Source: Planctomycetota bacterium
GTDB lineage: Bacteria > Planctomycetota > Brocadiia > Brocadiales > Brocadiaceae
Reading direction: 5' to 3'
DNA length: 33,646 nucleotides
Assembly: GCA_016873165.1 (NCBI GenBank)
Contig: VGXV01000035.1
Span: 1-33,646, forward strand
Under the pieces are notes generated by a model. The model saw only the letters and a program-made list of their open reading frames with translations, was not told where the DNA came from and did no database searches. A program made the translations under genes and the position numbers. How positions within the stretch are numbered: the first letter of the stretch is position 1; every line of letters begins with the position of its first letter. Positions 1 to 7,318 of the stretch are shown piece by piece.

Positions 1-1
1 A

Positions 2-139
2 ACCTTTAATGAATTCAAGAAGGCAATTAATTCTCTTTTGGAATTCTCATCTACACATGCTTTATCAAAGAACGAAAAACTTTCTCAGAAATATTTTAAA
101 ATTAAATCCGCTCGGCTTAAGAAAAAACTCGCCGCTTAA
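2..139 (+). pseudogene. C-terminal end of a possible transposase (cut by window edge)
   Basis: An open frame enters from the left edge and ends at TAA 137-139, giving 46 codons whose translation begins TFNEFKKAINSLL and ends in a lysine-rich tail (KKKLAA). The F-x-x-F-K-x-A-I pattern is reminiscent of the C-terminal helix of IS630-type transposases, but only the tail is visible and no inverted repeat was recognised just downstream. The family is a guess; that a coding frame ends here is more certain. It converges on the leftward TPR gene. Confidence 0.3.
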
Positions 140-190
140 TTTTTTTAACAAAGTAATGTGTAAACAATCTCCGATAGTAAAATAAACGTC

Positions 191-2146
191 TCACCGTGGC
201 AAAGTAAGTTCTTCAATAACTTTCCTCATTTCTTCCGACTGTTTATGCTGCGGATTTATCCGCAACGATTCTTTTAAGTGGAAAACAGCTTTGGCAGCAT
301 CATGAAAATAATCTTTATACACAACGCCAAGGCTGAGATGCACATCGGCATTATCAGGATCCAGTTGCCGCGCCTCCAAAAGTTTTCTATACGCATTTTC
401 CACCTGGCCTTTCTTGAAATAGACTACCGCCATATTATAGTGCGCCAGGGCAAAATCGCTTCTGATTTTTAATGCCTTTTCTAATTCGGAAAAGGCTTCT
501 TCGTATCTTCCTGTGTCAATATACACACTTCCAAGATTATTATGAGCATCTGCATAGTATGGATTTGCCTTAAGAGCTGCTCCATATTCACTGGCAGCCA
601 GATCAAACAAGCCTTTCTTTTTATAGAGTAATCCAAGATTGTTATGAGCCTCCGGGTATTGTTCTCTTAACCGAACAGCAGTTTTCAGTTCCTCAATTGC
701 CTTATCCTGCATGCCTTTCAAAGAATACGCTGCGCCAAGATTGCAATGCGCCTTCGGATGTGTCGGCATCACCCGGATAGAGCTTTCAAAAGCCTGAATG
801 GCTTCATCGATAGAACCATTGGTATAATAAAAATATCCCAGATCATTGTATATTCTGAAACTCTTCGGTGAACGGCGTATCGTCTCTGTGCTAAAGGTAA
901 ATTCATTAAGCCAAATCCTGTTTCTCTGTATAGTACCCCACATCATCAGGAGGCAAATTATTGCTACAAACGATAGAAAATAATACTTTATTCTGTGATA
1001 ACGCTGAAAACCTTTGGTAAAAACCAAACTCATGAACATGGTAAATCCTATACCCGGGATATAAAGATACCTTTCTGCCATTATATTTAATATGGGAATA
1101 ATATTGAGAACGGGGAAAAGCGTTATTAAAAACCAGGATAATGCAAAAATCCATGCCCTGGAAAAACAACATTTTTTTGCCAATACTATAGCAGATACGA
1201 TTGACAGAAAAGAAACAAGAAAAGCCCCGTCAGAAAAAGAATGCGTTACCGGAACAACATAATCCGCATTTAGGGGGACGGGGATGAAAAAGAGCTTAAA
1301 ATAATAACCGACCACCTTCGTCATCATAAGGAAGTTTACGAAAATGCTTTTTTCAGGATACGACATCGATTCGCCGGGATTTTTAAATATCTTAAACCGT
1401 AAAAAGAGATATATGCCGCTTATAACAATATAGCCAATGTAGTGTGTCACCAGCCGGTTTTTTATAAAATGAATTCCGGAAAACGATTTTCCGGTGTTTT
1501 GTCCGTGAGAATTATCTTCTCTCCTGAATATAAAATCGTAAACAAACGCTAACAGGGGAAAGGTGATCGCCATTTCTTTTGACAATAACGCAAAAAAATA
1601 GGCAATAAGCGATACTGCATAAAAAAGGGAAATATTTCGTATCTTCGTCGCAGTGTTTGAGGATTTAAGAAAGAAAATAAACGCAATCAATAAAAAGGTC
1701 GCCGATAAAAGATCTTCGCGATAACTTATAGCGTTTACCGTCTCTGAAAATACCGGATGCAGAGAAAACATAAGGCAAGAAATTAAAGAAGATATCCGAT
1801 TGCTAAAAAGCCGATAGGTCAAAAAATATAACAAAATTACATTAACAGTGTGGATGACACTGTTGACAAAGTGATATCCGGCAGGCTTTAACTGCCAGAG
1901 GGCATAGTCGATAAAATATGAGAGGGTAACAACCGGACGGTAGGTCAGTTCATTGGATATTGCAGAATATTTCTTGCTAAAAAGTGCGGAAAGATAACGC
2001 CATTCACGAATAAAGTGATTGTTTGTTACCGTGAGATAATCATCATAAACAAACGTATTAACAAGAGAATTGAGATAGACAACAAGAGGGGTAACAATAA
2101 TAATGGTAAATAATAAGAAATGATATTTTTTGCTCAACGTCATCAA
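191..2146 (-). CDS. GT-C-like multi-spanning membrane protein with C-terminal TPR repeats
   Basis: The 651-residue product has about ten hydrophobic segments in residues 1-420, then about six tetratricopeptide repeats in residues 430-640 (recurring A-x-x-x-Y/L-G-x-x-Y and P-x-x-x-A-H-x-N-L-G patterns). An acidic pair in the first extracytoplasmic loop (D35, D36 in FVYDD) matches the position of the catalytic acid in GT-C enzymes, and the layout resembles TMTC/PMT-like proteins (GT-C core plus TPR). This suggests transfer of sugar from a lipid carrier to a protein or glycan at the inner membrane; the substrate is unknown. The start ATG-ATG is weakly supported because no clear Shine-Dalgarno site precedes it. 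The first codons lie inside a 36-bp sequence repeated exactly at 4871-4906, so the native leader may have been displaced by an insertion. Confidence 0.8.
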   Translation of the reverse strand: MMTLSKKYHFLLFTIIIVTPLVVYLNSLVNTFVYDDYLTVTNNHFIREWRYLSALFSKKYSAISNELTYRPVVTLSYFIDYALWQLKPAGYHFVNSVIHTVNVILLYFLTYRLFSNRISSLISCLMFSLHPVFSETVNAISYREDLLSATFLLIAFIFFLKSSNTATKIRNISLFYAVSLIAYFFALLSKEMAITFPLLAFVYDFIFRREDNSHGQNTGKSFSGIHFIKNRLVTHYIGYIVISGIYLFLRFKIFKNPGESMSYPEKSIFVNFLMMTKVVGYYFKLFFIPVPLNADYVVPVTHSFSDGAFLVSFLSIVSAIVLAKKCCFSRAWIFALSWFLITLFPVLNIIPILNIMAERYLYIPGIGFTMFMSLVFTKGFQRYHRIKYYFLSFVAIICLLMMWGTIQRNRIWLNEFTFSTETIRRSPKSFRIYNDLGYFYYTNGSIDEAIQAFESSIRVMPTHPKAHCNLGAAYSLKGMQDKAIEELKTAVRLREQYPEAHNNLGLLYKKKGLFDLAASEYGAALKANPYYADAHNNLGSVYIDTGRYEEAFSELEKALKIRSDFALAHYNMAVVYFKKGQVENAYRKLLEARQLDPDNADVHLSLGVVYKDYFHDAAKAVFHLKESLRINPQHKQSEEMRKVIEELTLPR

Positions 2147-2151
2147 AGGTA
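2116..2151. repeat. 36-bp exact direct repeat, copy 1
   Basis: The 36 bases starting AGAAATGATA and ending AAAGGTA are identical to 4871-4906, in the same orientation, 2755 bp apart. This copy covers the first codons and leader of the TPR gene. The two copies bracket the block with the transposase relic, HsdR/metallopeptidase scar, HEPN/MNT and RAYT. Confidence 0.9.
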
Positions 2152-2266
2152 TAATAGTATTCTGGTTGTCTTATAAATTGAGGCCAAATAGGTTAAAATG
2201 CCCGAATTTACTGGCTAAGATAAAGATGAGTAAAAATTCCGATAACCAGGAAAAGGAGCATTTCAG

Positions 2267-2410
2267 ATGAGTAAACCAGCAGTAAGGAAATATAACAAGA
2301 TATTGAGAAAAAAGAAACGGAAAATAGCAACGCGGTTAAAGAGAAAGTAATGGGAAGATCAGCAGCGCCCGATGTTCACGGCAAAGAACATCCATTATAA
2401 GATGGCAGAA
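2267..2410 (+). pseudogene. N-terminal relic of an IS1380-type transposase with a nonsense codon
   Basis: ATG 2267 follows a good ribosome site (AAAGGAG 2252-2258) and encodes 27 very basic residues (motif KYNKILRKKKRK) to TAA 2348-2350. The same frame continues past the stop as WEDQQRPMFTAKNIHYKMAE, which resembles the N-terminal region of IS1380-family transposases. TAA could be a CAA-to-TAA change. The rest of the gene is missing: the sequence runs into the 3' end of the oppositely oriented metallopeptidase relic. Family recognition is from memory of the motif. The 27-residue ORF could instead be an independent small basic protein. Confidence 0.4.
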
Positions 2411-2691
2411 ATGAATTCAAGTTCGATGTTTAAAGTTTTCAGCCTTTTTTCTGTATTTTCATAATCTCCCAAATACGCCGTCATTAAGCTTTTCCATAAC
2501 TTACCGTGATTAGGCACACGAAAATGCAAAAGCTCATGAACAATAACATAATCACCTATTTTTTTGTCCATTTCCAAAAGTTCCACATTAAAATTCAGGT
2601 TACCGTTTGTGGAACAGGAAGCCCACTTATTTTTCATGGGTCTTAAAGCAAGAGATTTTACATCAATCCCTAATTCCTTCGAAAAATGTCT
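2395..2691 (-). pseudogene. YgjP/M48-type metallopeptidase, C-terminal half only
   Basis: The frame is open from 2691, just after TAA at 2692-2694, and has an ATG at 2637 (80 residues). Counted from that ATG it has the zinc-peptidase signature H34-E35-L-L-H38 with a further histidine at 44 (PNHGKLW), preceded by the WASCS motif where YgjP/DUF45 proteins carry RWGSCS. Family members are usually over 200 residues, so the N-terminal half is missing. The residues upstream of the ATG (KELGIDVKSLALRPM) still look like the family, so the fragment starts inside the protein and the ATG is internal. It overlaps the end of the HsdR fragment in another frame. M48/DUF45 peptidases often follow hsdR in type I loci, so one deletion joining the two genes is the simplest history. 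Confidence 0.7.
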
Positions 2692-3373
2692 TTACCTTAT
2701 CCTCAAGCCTGCCAACCTCCTCCTGCCTCCAGTTAAAGATACTTCTCTTGTTCATATTCCACGTTACGCCATAGGAAAAACCGAGAGATTCGGTAACCGT
2801 AAACATTTGCTGTGGGATCATCATTTCAGGGGTTTCTTTGTGGTAGCGTCTTAATTGGTCAATGCCTATGGCAATCGCTTCGTCTACTGCGGCGTTCTTA
2901 CATTCAATTACTACTACAGGTATACCATTGACGAGAAAGACAATATCCTCACGGTTGCCAAAATGACCGTTGAAGTAGTAATATTCCTCGGTCACCTGAT
3001 AGATATTGTTGGCAGGGTTATGGAAGTCTGTAAGGGTAAGGTTATATTCTCTGTTTTCCGCCTTGGAATAAAAGGTCTTTTCGCCCCTGAGATATGCAAG
3101 GAAATCCCTGTTGCCCTGTATAGTATTCGGCAGGATACTTAATTTCCTAACCAGTTCCTCTTTTGTATCTTCAAGCTTATGATTAAACTCCTTTGCCTTT
3201 TGATAAAGGATGTCGTTAAAAAATAACGAGGCATTGCGAGCCCTGTCTTGAATTGAAACAGCGATGGTATCAAAACCCCTTTTTGCCTCAGTGTCAGGGG
3301 GGGAAACTATCTCCCATCCCAGGTCGTGGGCATATTTTAATATTGGGTTTTGAACGGTTGTTCTTTCTGTCAT
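2663..3373 (-). pseudogene. hsdR: Type I restriction enzyme HsdR, N-terminal nuclease domain only
   Basis: The 236 residues match the N-terminal region of type I restriction subunits. They include the nuclease core D143 ... E157-C-K159 (EDIVFLVNGIPVVVIECKN) and the downstream GIDQLRRY segment. Full HsdR proteins are around 1000 residues with a DEAD-type translocase; all of that is absent. The frame ends at EGIRD, right where the metallopeptidase frame becomes recognisable. No hsdM or hsdS is present in the window. The protein cannot translocate DNA and is most likely dead, though an isolated nuclease domain could still be made. It lies 32 bp downstream of the MNT gene on the same strand. Confidence 0.8.
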
Positions 3374-3405
3374 ACGAGAAATATTCCCGCGGTATGCATA
3401 CCTTC

Positions 3406-3732
3406 CTAACGAAGCACTTTTCCAGTTTTGCTGATTATTTGCCCAAAGATCGTGTTGTTTGCCCTTTTAAATTCTTGGGGGGTGTATCCGATCACTTCTA
3501 GGGGTGCATCAATGTTCATTGTCCACTGAGCAAGCAATTCCTGCCTTTTTAAATGAGGGAAACGGGCAAGGTCGGGAGAAATGACGATTAAATCAATATC
3601 ACTGTAAGGTTTGGGGGTTCCTTTTGCATAGGAACCGTACAGAATCGCTTTAGTTATGCGAATATTGTGTTTCCTTAATTCGCCTTTATACTCATTTATG
3701 ATTTTTTGGATTTCAGATATGCTTTTAACCAT
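3406..3732 (-). CDS. MNT-type nucleotidyltransferase (HEPN/MNT antitoxin)
   Basis: The 108-residue protein has the minimal nucleotidyltransferase signature G33-S34-Y-A-K-G-T followed by D45-I-D47. It overlaps the upstream HEPN gene by 37 bp on the same strand, the usual arrangement of HEPN/MNT toxin-antitoxin pairs. In characterised pairs the MNT protein neutralises the HEPN RNase, in some by AMPylating it. A third acidic residue is less certain (E78 in PLEVIGY is a candidate). The pair appears intact, unlike the neighbouring restriction genes. Confidence 0.85.
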   Translation of the reverse strand: MVKSISEIQKIINEYKGELRKHNIRITKAILYGSYAKGTPKPYSDIDLIVISPDLARFPHLKRQELLAQWTMNIDAPLEVIGYTPQEFKRANNTIFGQIISKTGKVLR

Positions 3733-4097
3733 TGAAAAACCTCGTAAGTTTCCTTGTATAATCTTTGCACAAAAACTTTTGTGTATCTTTTGTAAAGTTG
3801 CGTAATATCTTCGGGATACTTTGTTCCGATGTAGTGTGGCATTAAACTGAAGATAAATCGTTTTTTGTCTTCGGGTATATCATTCAGCTTGGTTTGGTCA
3901 AGCAAGATTTTAAAATTATGCGTAGGTAAAGGAATTTCATCCGTGCGTTCTGCAATAATAACCTTAAGCAGTTTTTCTATTGCCTGATGGCAGAAATGGG
4001 CTGCGTAATAAACCCTGCCTTTTCTGTCTAAAAGCTCTTTTGCAAGATCCAAATCATTTGTGGCTAATTCAAGCCATGTCTTTGTCCTCTTTTTCAT
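3696..4097 (-). CDS. HEPN-domain protein (toxin partner of MNT)
   Basis: The 133-residue all-helical protein carries the HEPN core: YYAAHFCHQAIEKLLKVIIAE in the second helix and a conserved tail (GTKYPED ... YKRYTKVFVQRLY). It is the first gene of a two-gene unit with the MNT protein, which starts inside its 3' end. HEPN proteins of such pairs are usually RNases needing an R-x4-6-H motif. I do not see an unambiguous R-x4-6-H here, so this member may be the non-canonical PF05168 type with weak or different activity. A role as a toxin or in phage defence is inferred from pairing and location in a defence island. Confidence 0.85.
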   Translation of the reverse strand: MKKRTKTWLELATNDLDLAKELLDRKGRVYYAAHFCHQAIEKLLKVIIAERTDEIPLPTHNFKILLDQTKLNDIPEDKKRFIFSLMPHYIGTKYPEDITQLYKRYTKVFVQRLYKETYEVFQWLKAYLKSKKS

Positions 4098-4151
4098 TTT
4101 TCTCGATTATAACAAAATGAAAATAAGTAGCAATGTTTTTAACCTTAATCA

Positions 4152-4177
4152 GGTGGCAGGAGGAAACTCCTGCCACC
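4152..4177. repeat. REP-type hairpin, left of the RAYT gene
   Basis: A perfect 11-bp stem GGTGGCAGGAG / CTCCTGCCACC encloses a GAAA tetraloop. A near-identical hairpin sits on the other side of the RAYT gene (4839-4862). Such paired REPs are the expected substrates of the adjacent Y1 transposase. Confidence 0.85.
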
Positions 4178-4202
4178 ACAAAAACCAGTCCCTAGGTGCT
4201 GT

Positions 4203-4270
4203 CAGGAGTCCCCCCAACCAGTGCGGCCAGGAGTCCCCCCAACCAGTGCGGTCAGGAGTTTCCTCCTGAC
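4203..4270. repeat. 25-bp tandem repeats and a third hairpin
   Basis: The unit CAGGAGTCCCCCCAACCAGT (plus GCGG and one variable base, 25 bp) occurs at 4203 and 4228. A third partial copy at 4253 turns into a hairpin: GTCAGGAG (4251-4258), loop TTTC, CTCCTGAC (4263-4270). The CAGGAG core is shared with the REP stems on either side, so this looks like a small REP cluster at the 3' end of the RAYT gene. Confidence 0.8.
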
Positions 4271-4279
4271 TGCAACCGT

Positions 4280-4819
4280 TTACCACTCCACATCCACAGA
4301 AATTGCCGATGAGCCAATAGCCAGATAATCCCGTGCGCTGGAGTAAAACCAATCCTCTGGCTGGGAAACAAGCCCTTTTCTTACCGGATTCGCATGAATA
4401 TAGTTAATCTTCGTAATCATCGTCTCCCGCCTGTTCAAAACCAGATCATCAAATCTATTCTTCCACAATTTAAAGACCTGTCCTTTTGCGCCTTTGGCGT
4501 TTACCTTAAGTATATTTAACAGTTCAAGCTCACCTTCTTGCTCTAGCGATTTTCTGATTTGGACAGAGGTAAACTTCTTGAAATCACGCATAAAATCAGA
4601 GATAGCAGCGCTATGATCCGGCCACAAGACCAAATGGATATGGTTGGGCATAAGGCAGTAAGCGATCAATTTGCAGATATACTTATTTTTGCAAAAGATC
4701 AGGCTTTCGCAGAGAATATCGAAGTATGTTTTGCTTTTAAATACCTCTGCCCATTCAACGACGGTTGTCGTGATAAAGTATGGATAACCAGAATAGTTCC
4801 ACCGGTTTCTTAGTCCCAT
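4280..4819 (-). CDS. REP-associated tyrosine transposase (RAYT, IS200/IS605-like Y1 family)
   Basis: From ATG 4819 the product is 179 residues. It has the HUH pair H60-I-H62 (MPNHIHLVLWP) and the C-terminal YIHANPVRKGLV...DWFYSSARDY block typical of TnpA-REP proteins, with Y139 a likely catalytic tyrosine. ATG 4819 is preceded by AGGAG at suitable spacing; the longer open frame to 4870 runs through the REP hairpin and is unlikely to be translated. RAYTs nick and join single-stranded REP DNA and are usually domesticated single-copy genes that spread REPs. Hairpins at 4152-4177 and 4839-4862 flank it in the classical REPtron layout. No disruption is visible. Confidence 0.92.
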   Translation of the reverse strand: MGLRNRWNYSGYPYFITTTVVEWAEVFKSKTYFDILCESLIFCKNKYICKLIAYCLMPNHIHLVLWPDHSAAISDFMRDFKKFTSVQIRKSLEQEGELELLNILKVNAKGAKGQVFKLWKNRFDDLVLNRRETMITKINYIHANPVRKGLVSQPEDWFYSSARDYLAIGSSAISVDVEW

Positions 4820-4838
4820 AATAATAACTCCTATTGAT

Positions 4839-4862
4839 GTGGCAGGAGGAAAATCCTGCCAC
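4839..4862. repeat. REP-type hairpin, right of the RAYT gene
   Basis: A 9-bp stem GTGGCAGGA / TCCTGCCAC encloses a GGAAAA loop. It matches the left REP except for the stem/loop border. It sits in the RAYT leader and ends 8 bp from the second copy of the 36-bp direct repeat. Confidence 0.85.
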
Positions 4863-4870
4863 CACCTCAC

Positions 4871-4906
4871 AGAAATGATATTTTTTGCTCAACGTCATCA
4901 AAGGTA
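4871..4906. repeat. 36-bp exact direct repeat, copy 2
   Basis: Identical over 36 bases to 2116-2151, the start of the TPR gene. Here it is not followed by the rest of that gene but by the REP and RAYT. It marks the right border of the inserted or duplicated block. Confidence 0.9.
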
Positions 4907-4950
4907 GTATAATTTTTCCGATTAATAATTCCTGTTCATGAAACTTTACT

Positions 4951-5812
4951 TTAGGTTGCAAGATCAAAAGGCAAATCGCTAATATCTCGTAATCTTCTAC
5001 CTTCAATCAGCATATTTAACATATCCATCTGATCTTCGTTTTTTATGTTTTCAATTCCAACTTTTAATTCATTTAAAGCAAAATGATATACACAGTCAAT
5101 ATCACCGGTTCCTAAAGCGAGACTGGCAATTCTTATCGGAGTTGGTTCGGCTGTTACCGCAACAATATGAGGCAGTTTTCCCTTGCGATTCCTAATGAGA
5201 TTTAAAGCCTCTGTTCTTGTGTTTTGCGCCCGATCGCTTCGCAGAGTCCACTTACATGAGATACTTGCATGGAGAATCGGCTTGGGAATATCCACATTAT
5301 CTTTCCGAAACGGCGTCAATTTTGCAATAACATCCGACCTCTCGATTAGTTTTTGAGTCTGATTGATTTCATTGTCTGAGACAGCTTCTCTTGCAATAAT
5401 AATATCTGGACTAACTACATAATCTTGGCCTAAGGTTGTGGCAAGTTCGCGGTTCTTTTTAACAAGTTTTTCAATTTCTGCCAAATCTTTGTATTGATCA
5501 AAACTTGAAATAGCTGTATTCGCTGAATATATCCATTTTCCAGGGCGAATATGCTGCAACAAGCCAAATGATTCCTCTAAAAAATCCTTAGTAATCATTT
5601 CGAATAAATTTCCAGTTGTTTGTCCAGAGATATTTTCATAAATTGGCTTACAACTAATTTAGCTTAACAAGTTCCCATGCAATTTCTCTGCTTGCAGCAT
5701 TACTACCATCAGCATTGTTGGGGTAGTCTTTTGCCCCGGCTTTCTTTATAATTCTTATAATTTTATCGCAAATTTGGCGATGATATTTCTTACGTATTTT
5801 CGCTATTGTCAT
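4951..5812 (-). pseudogene. NgoMIV-type restriction endonuclease with a single-base frameshift
   Basis: ATG 5812 (preceded by GAGGGAAA) opens a frame reading MTIAKIRKKYHRQ ... NNADGSNAASREIAWELVKLN and stops. Deleting one base from the three-A run (TTT 5658-5660 on +) continues it as ISCKPIYENISGQ into the 215-residue frame ending at 4951. The rejoined protein is exactly 286 residues, the length I recall for NgoMIV. The C-terminal frame (numbered from its ATG 5598) has the PD-type core: P64-D65, S114-C-K116, and E130 (K-x13-E), followed by RSDRAQ, the R-D/E-R element of CCGG-recognising enzymes. The expected target is GCCGGC by family homology. It lies 9 bp downstream of its methyltransferase. 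The shift is either a real inactivating indel or a short-homopolymer sequencing error. Confidence 0.85.
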
Positions 5813-5821
5813 TTATTTCCC

Positions 5822-7260
5822 TCAGCGTGAATTTTTTGGTTTATAAAATCCAATCACATATTCTTCATACATTCTTTGTTGAATTTGAGAGTTTGTATTT
5901 GTTTCAATCCCGGCAGGCAACATCCGTTTATTGCGATCTAACTTGCGCACTCCAATTTTCGGAACTCCAAATCCAACGCTTTGACCGATATCCGCCAAGC
6001 AATTTTGAATTTTGATATCTTTTCCACGCATAATGGAATTTCCAACTACTACTATCGCTGCTTTTCCAGGTTTCAAAACTCGATACATCTCTCTCAAAGT
6101 TCGTGTCATTTCAGAATAATATCGGTGTAATATCTTTCCACGTTTGGAATCAAGCCTTGAAATATCTGTTATTACCTTTGAGGTAAAATCAGGCAGTTTT
6201 TCATAATTTATATTTGCAATAATTTCCCCGCCAATATACTCTTTACGTTTCCGGCTAAGTTCGTCAACATGGTAACCGAACCATACTAATGGAAACTTAT
6301 GGGCACGCATGTAATCGATTGCGTTTGAAGCATAGGGCGGTGATGTTACAATTAAATCAACACTTTTACTTTCTATAGGTAAATTTTGAGCATTTCCAAA
6401 TTTAATTTCAGGCCTTATTGATTCTGAATTTGTATTGACTAAACCCTCTATATTTTGAATACACCTCTTTTCAAATTCTTCAATGGGTGAACGTAATTTT
6501 TTCGTTAAAAATTTAAGCCTTGGAAATTTATTTTTATCCAATTTTTCTCCGAATATAATTTTACCATTTCTTGATAAAACAACCTTAGCTTTATGTGGTC
6601 GAGTATGAGCGAGATCAAGAGCTAAAGATACACCGCCTGACTTAGTAACAATTATTGCTGAAAAAGCCAACTCAAAAAAGGTTTTAATGTCCTCATCTTC
6701 AATTCGTGATATTTGAAGAACTAAAGCTAACAACTCAAGTTGTATTTCTTGCACAAACCAATAATCTATAAATTGTTTTGTTTTTAAATCCCATTGAGCC
6801 AATAGGATCTGTTTAAGTTTTTTTGTTTCTTGGTTAACCTGATTTTTCGCATTCTTTAGTATTTCACGGTACTGTCTAATTAACTTTTCTTGTTTTAAAG
6901 GTGTGGTTTTGACTTTAGAAATCATTATTGCAAGCGGGTCAATATCAAATCCAATTCCTTTGCGTCCAGTCAAAAACGCCTCCAGGACAGTAGTGCCTGA
7001 ACCCATCATTGGGTCTAACACAACCTCATTAGGTTCTGTTAAATCTTTAATAAACCGTAATGGTAGTTGGGGGGGGGGAATTTTGCGGGAAAGGAATGAA
7101 AATTGTGAGACGCATAACTACTGCTATCTCTATGGAAATCAAGATCATTTGATAATATATCTACAAGAGTATTAATATAATCCCTTTCCTTTTTAGGTTG
7201 ATATACACTATCCTCTAGGGAAATTTGTTCTTTATCGGGTAGAAATAATCCTTTTGACAT
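5822..7260 (-). CDS. Type II DNA methyltransferase (SPPY, probable m4C), out of frame at a 10-nt homopolymer
   Basis: Two frames make one gene. The first, from ATG 7260, runs to FHSFPAKFPP and then misreads through ten Cs (G10 on +, 7069-7078), stopping within about ten residues. The second continues as QLPLRFIKDLTEPNEVVLDP into the 399-residue frame. With 8 or 11 Cs the gene is continuous; 8 gives AKFPPQLP, the usual wording in this family, and 478 residues. Motif I is LDPMMGSGTTVLEA, then GIGFDIDPLA, and motif IV is TSPPY, the form typical of N4-cytosine enzymes. That fits a GCCGGC site, which has no adenine. It is adjacent to the NgoMIV-type nuclease and would protect the host. The homopolymer makes slippage-driven on/off switching plausible. 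Confidence 0.85.
7069..7078. repeat. Homopolymer G10/C10 inside the methyltransferase gene
   Basis: Ten consecutive Gs on + sit at the exact point where the methyltransferase changes frame. In-frame lengths are 8 or 11; the present length is off. It is the longest homopolymer I noticed inside a gene in this window. Confidence 0.9.
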
Positions 7261-7318
7261 ATTCAGTTACTATTTAAAATTTCAACAAAACATGTATAAT
7301 TATAACAACAAATTTTTG

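Noticed and set aside
4203-4270. CRISPR-like tandem repeat
   Set aside because: The 25-bp units are directly adjacent with no spacers and no cas genes are present.
4149-4352. Open frame over the RAYT 3' end and its repeats
   Set aside because: Its sequence is the antisense reading of REP hairpins and the 25-bp tandem repeats.
4820-4870. Longer N-terminus for the RAYT
   Set aside because: It would translate the REP hairpin; ATG 4819 has AGGAG at proper spacing.
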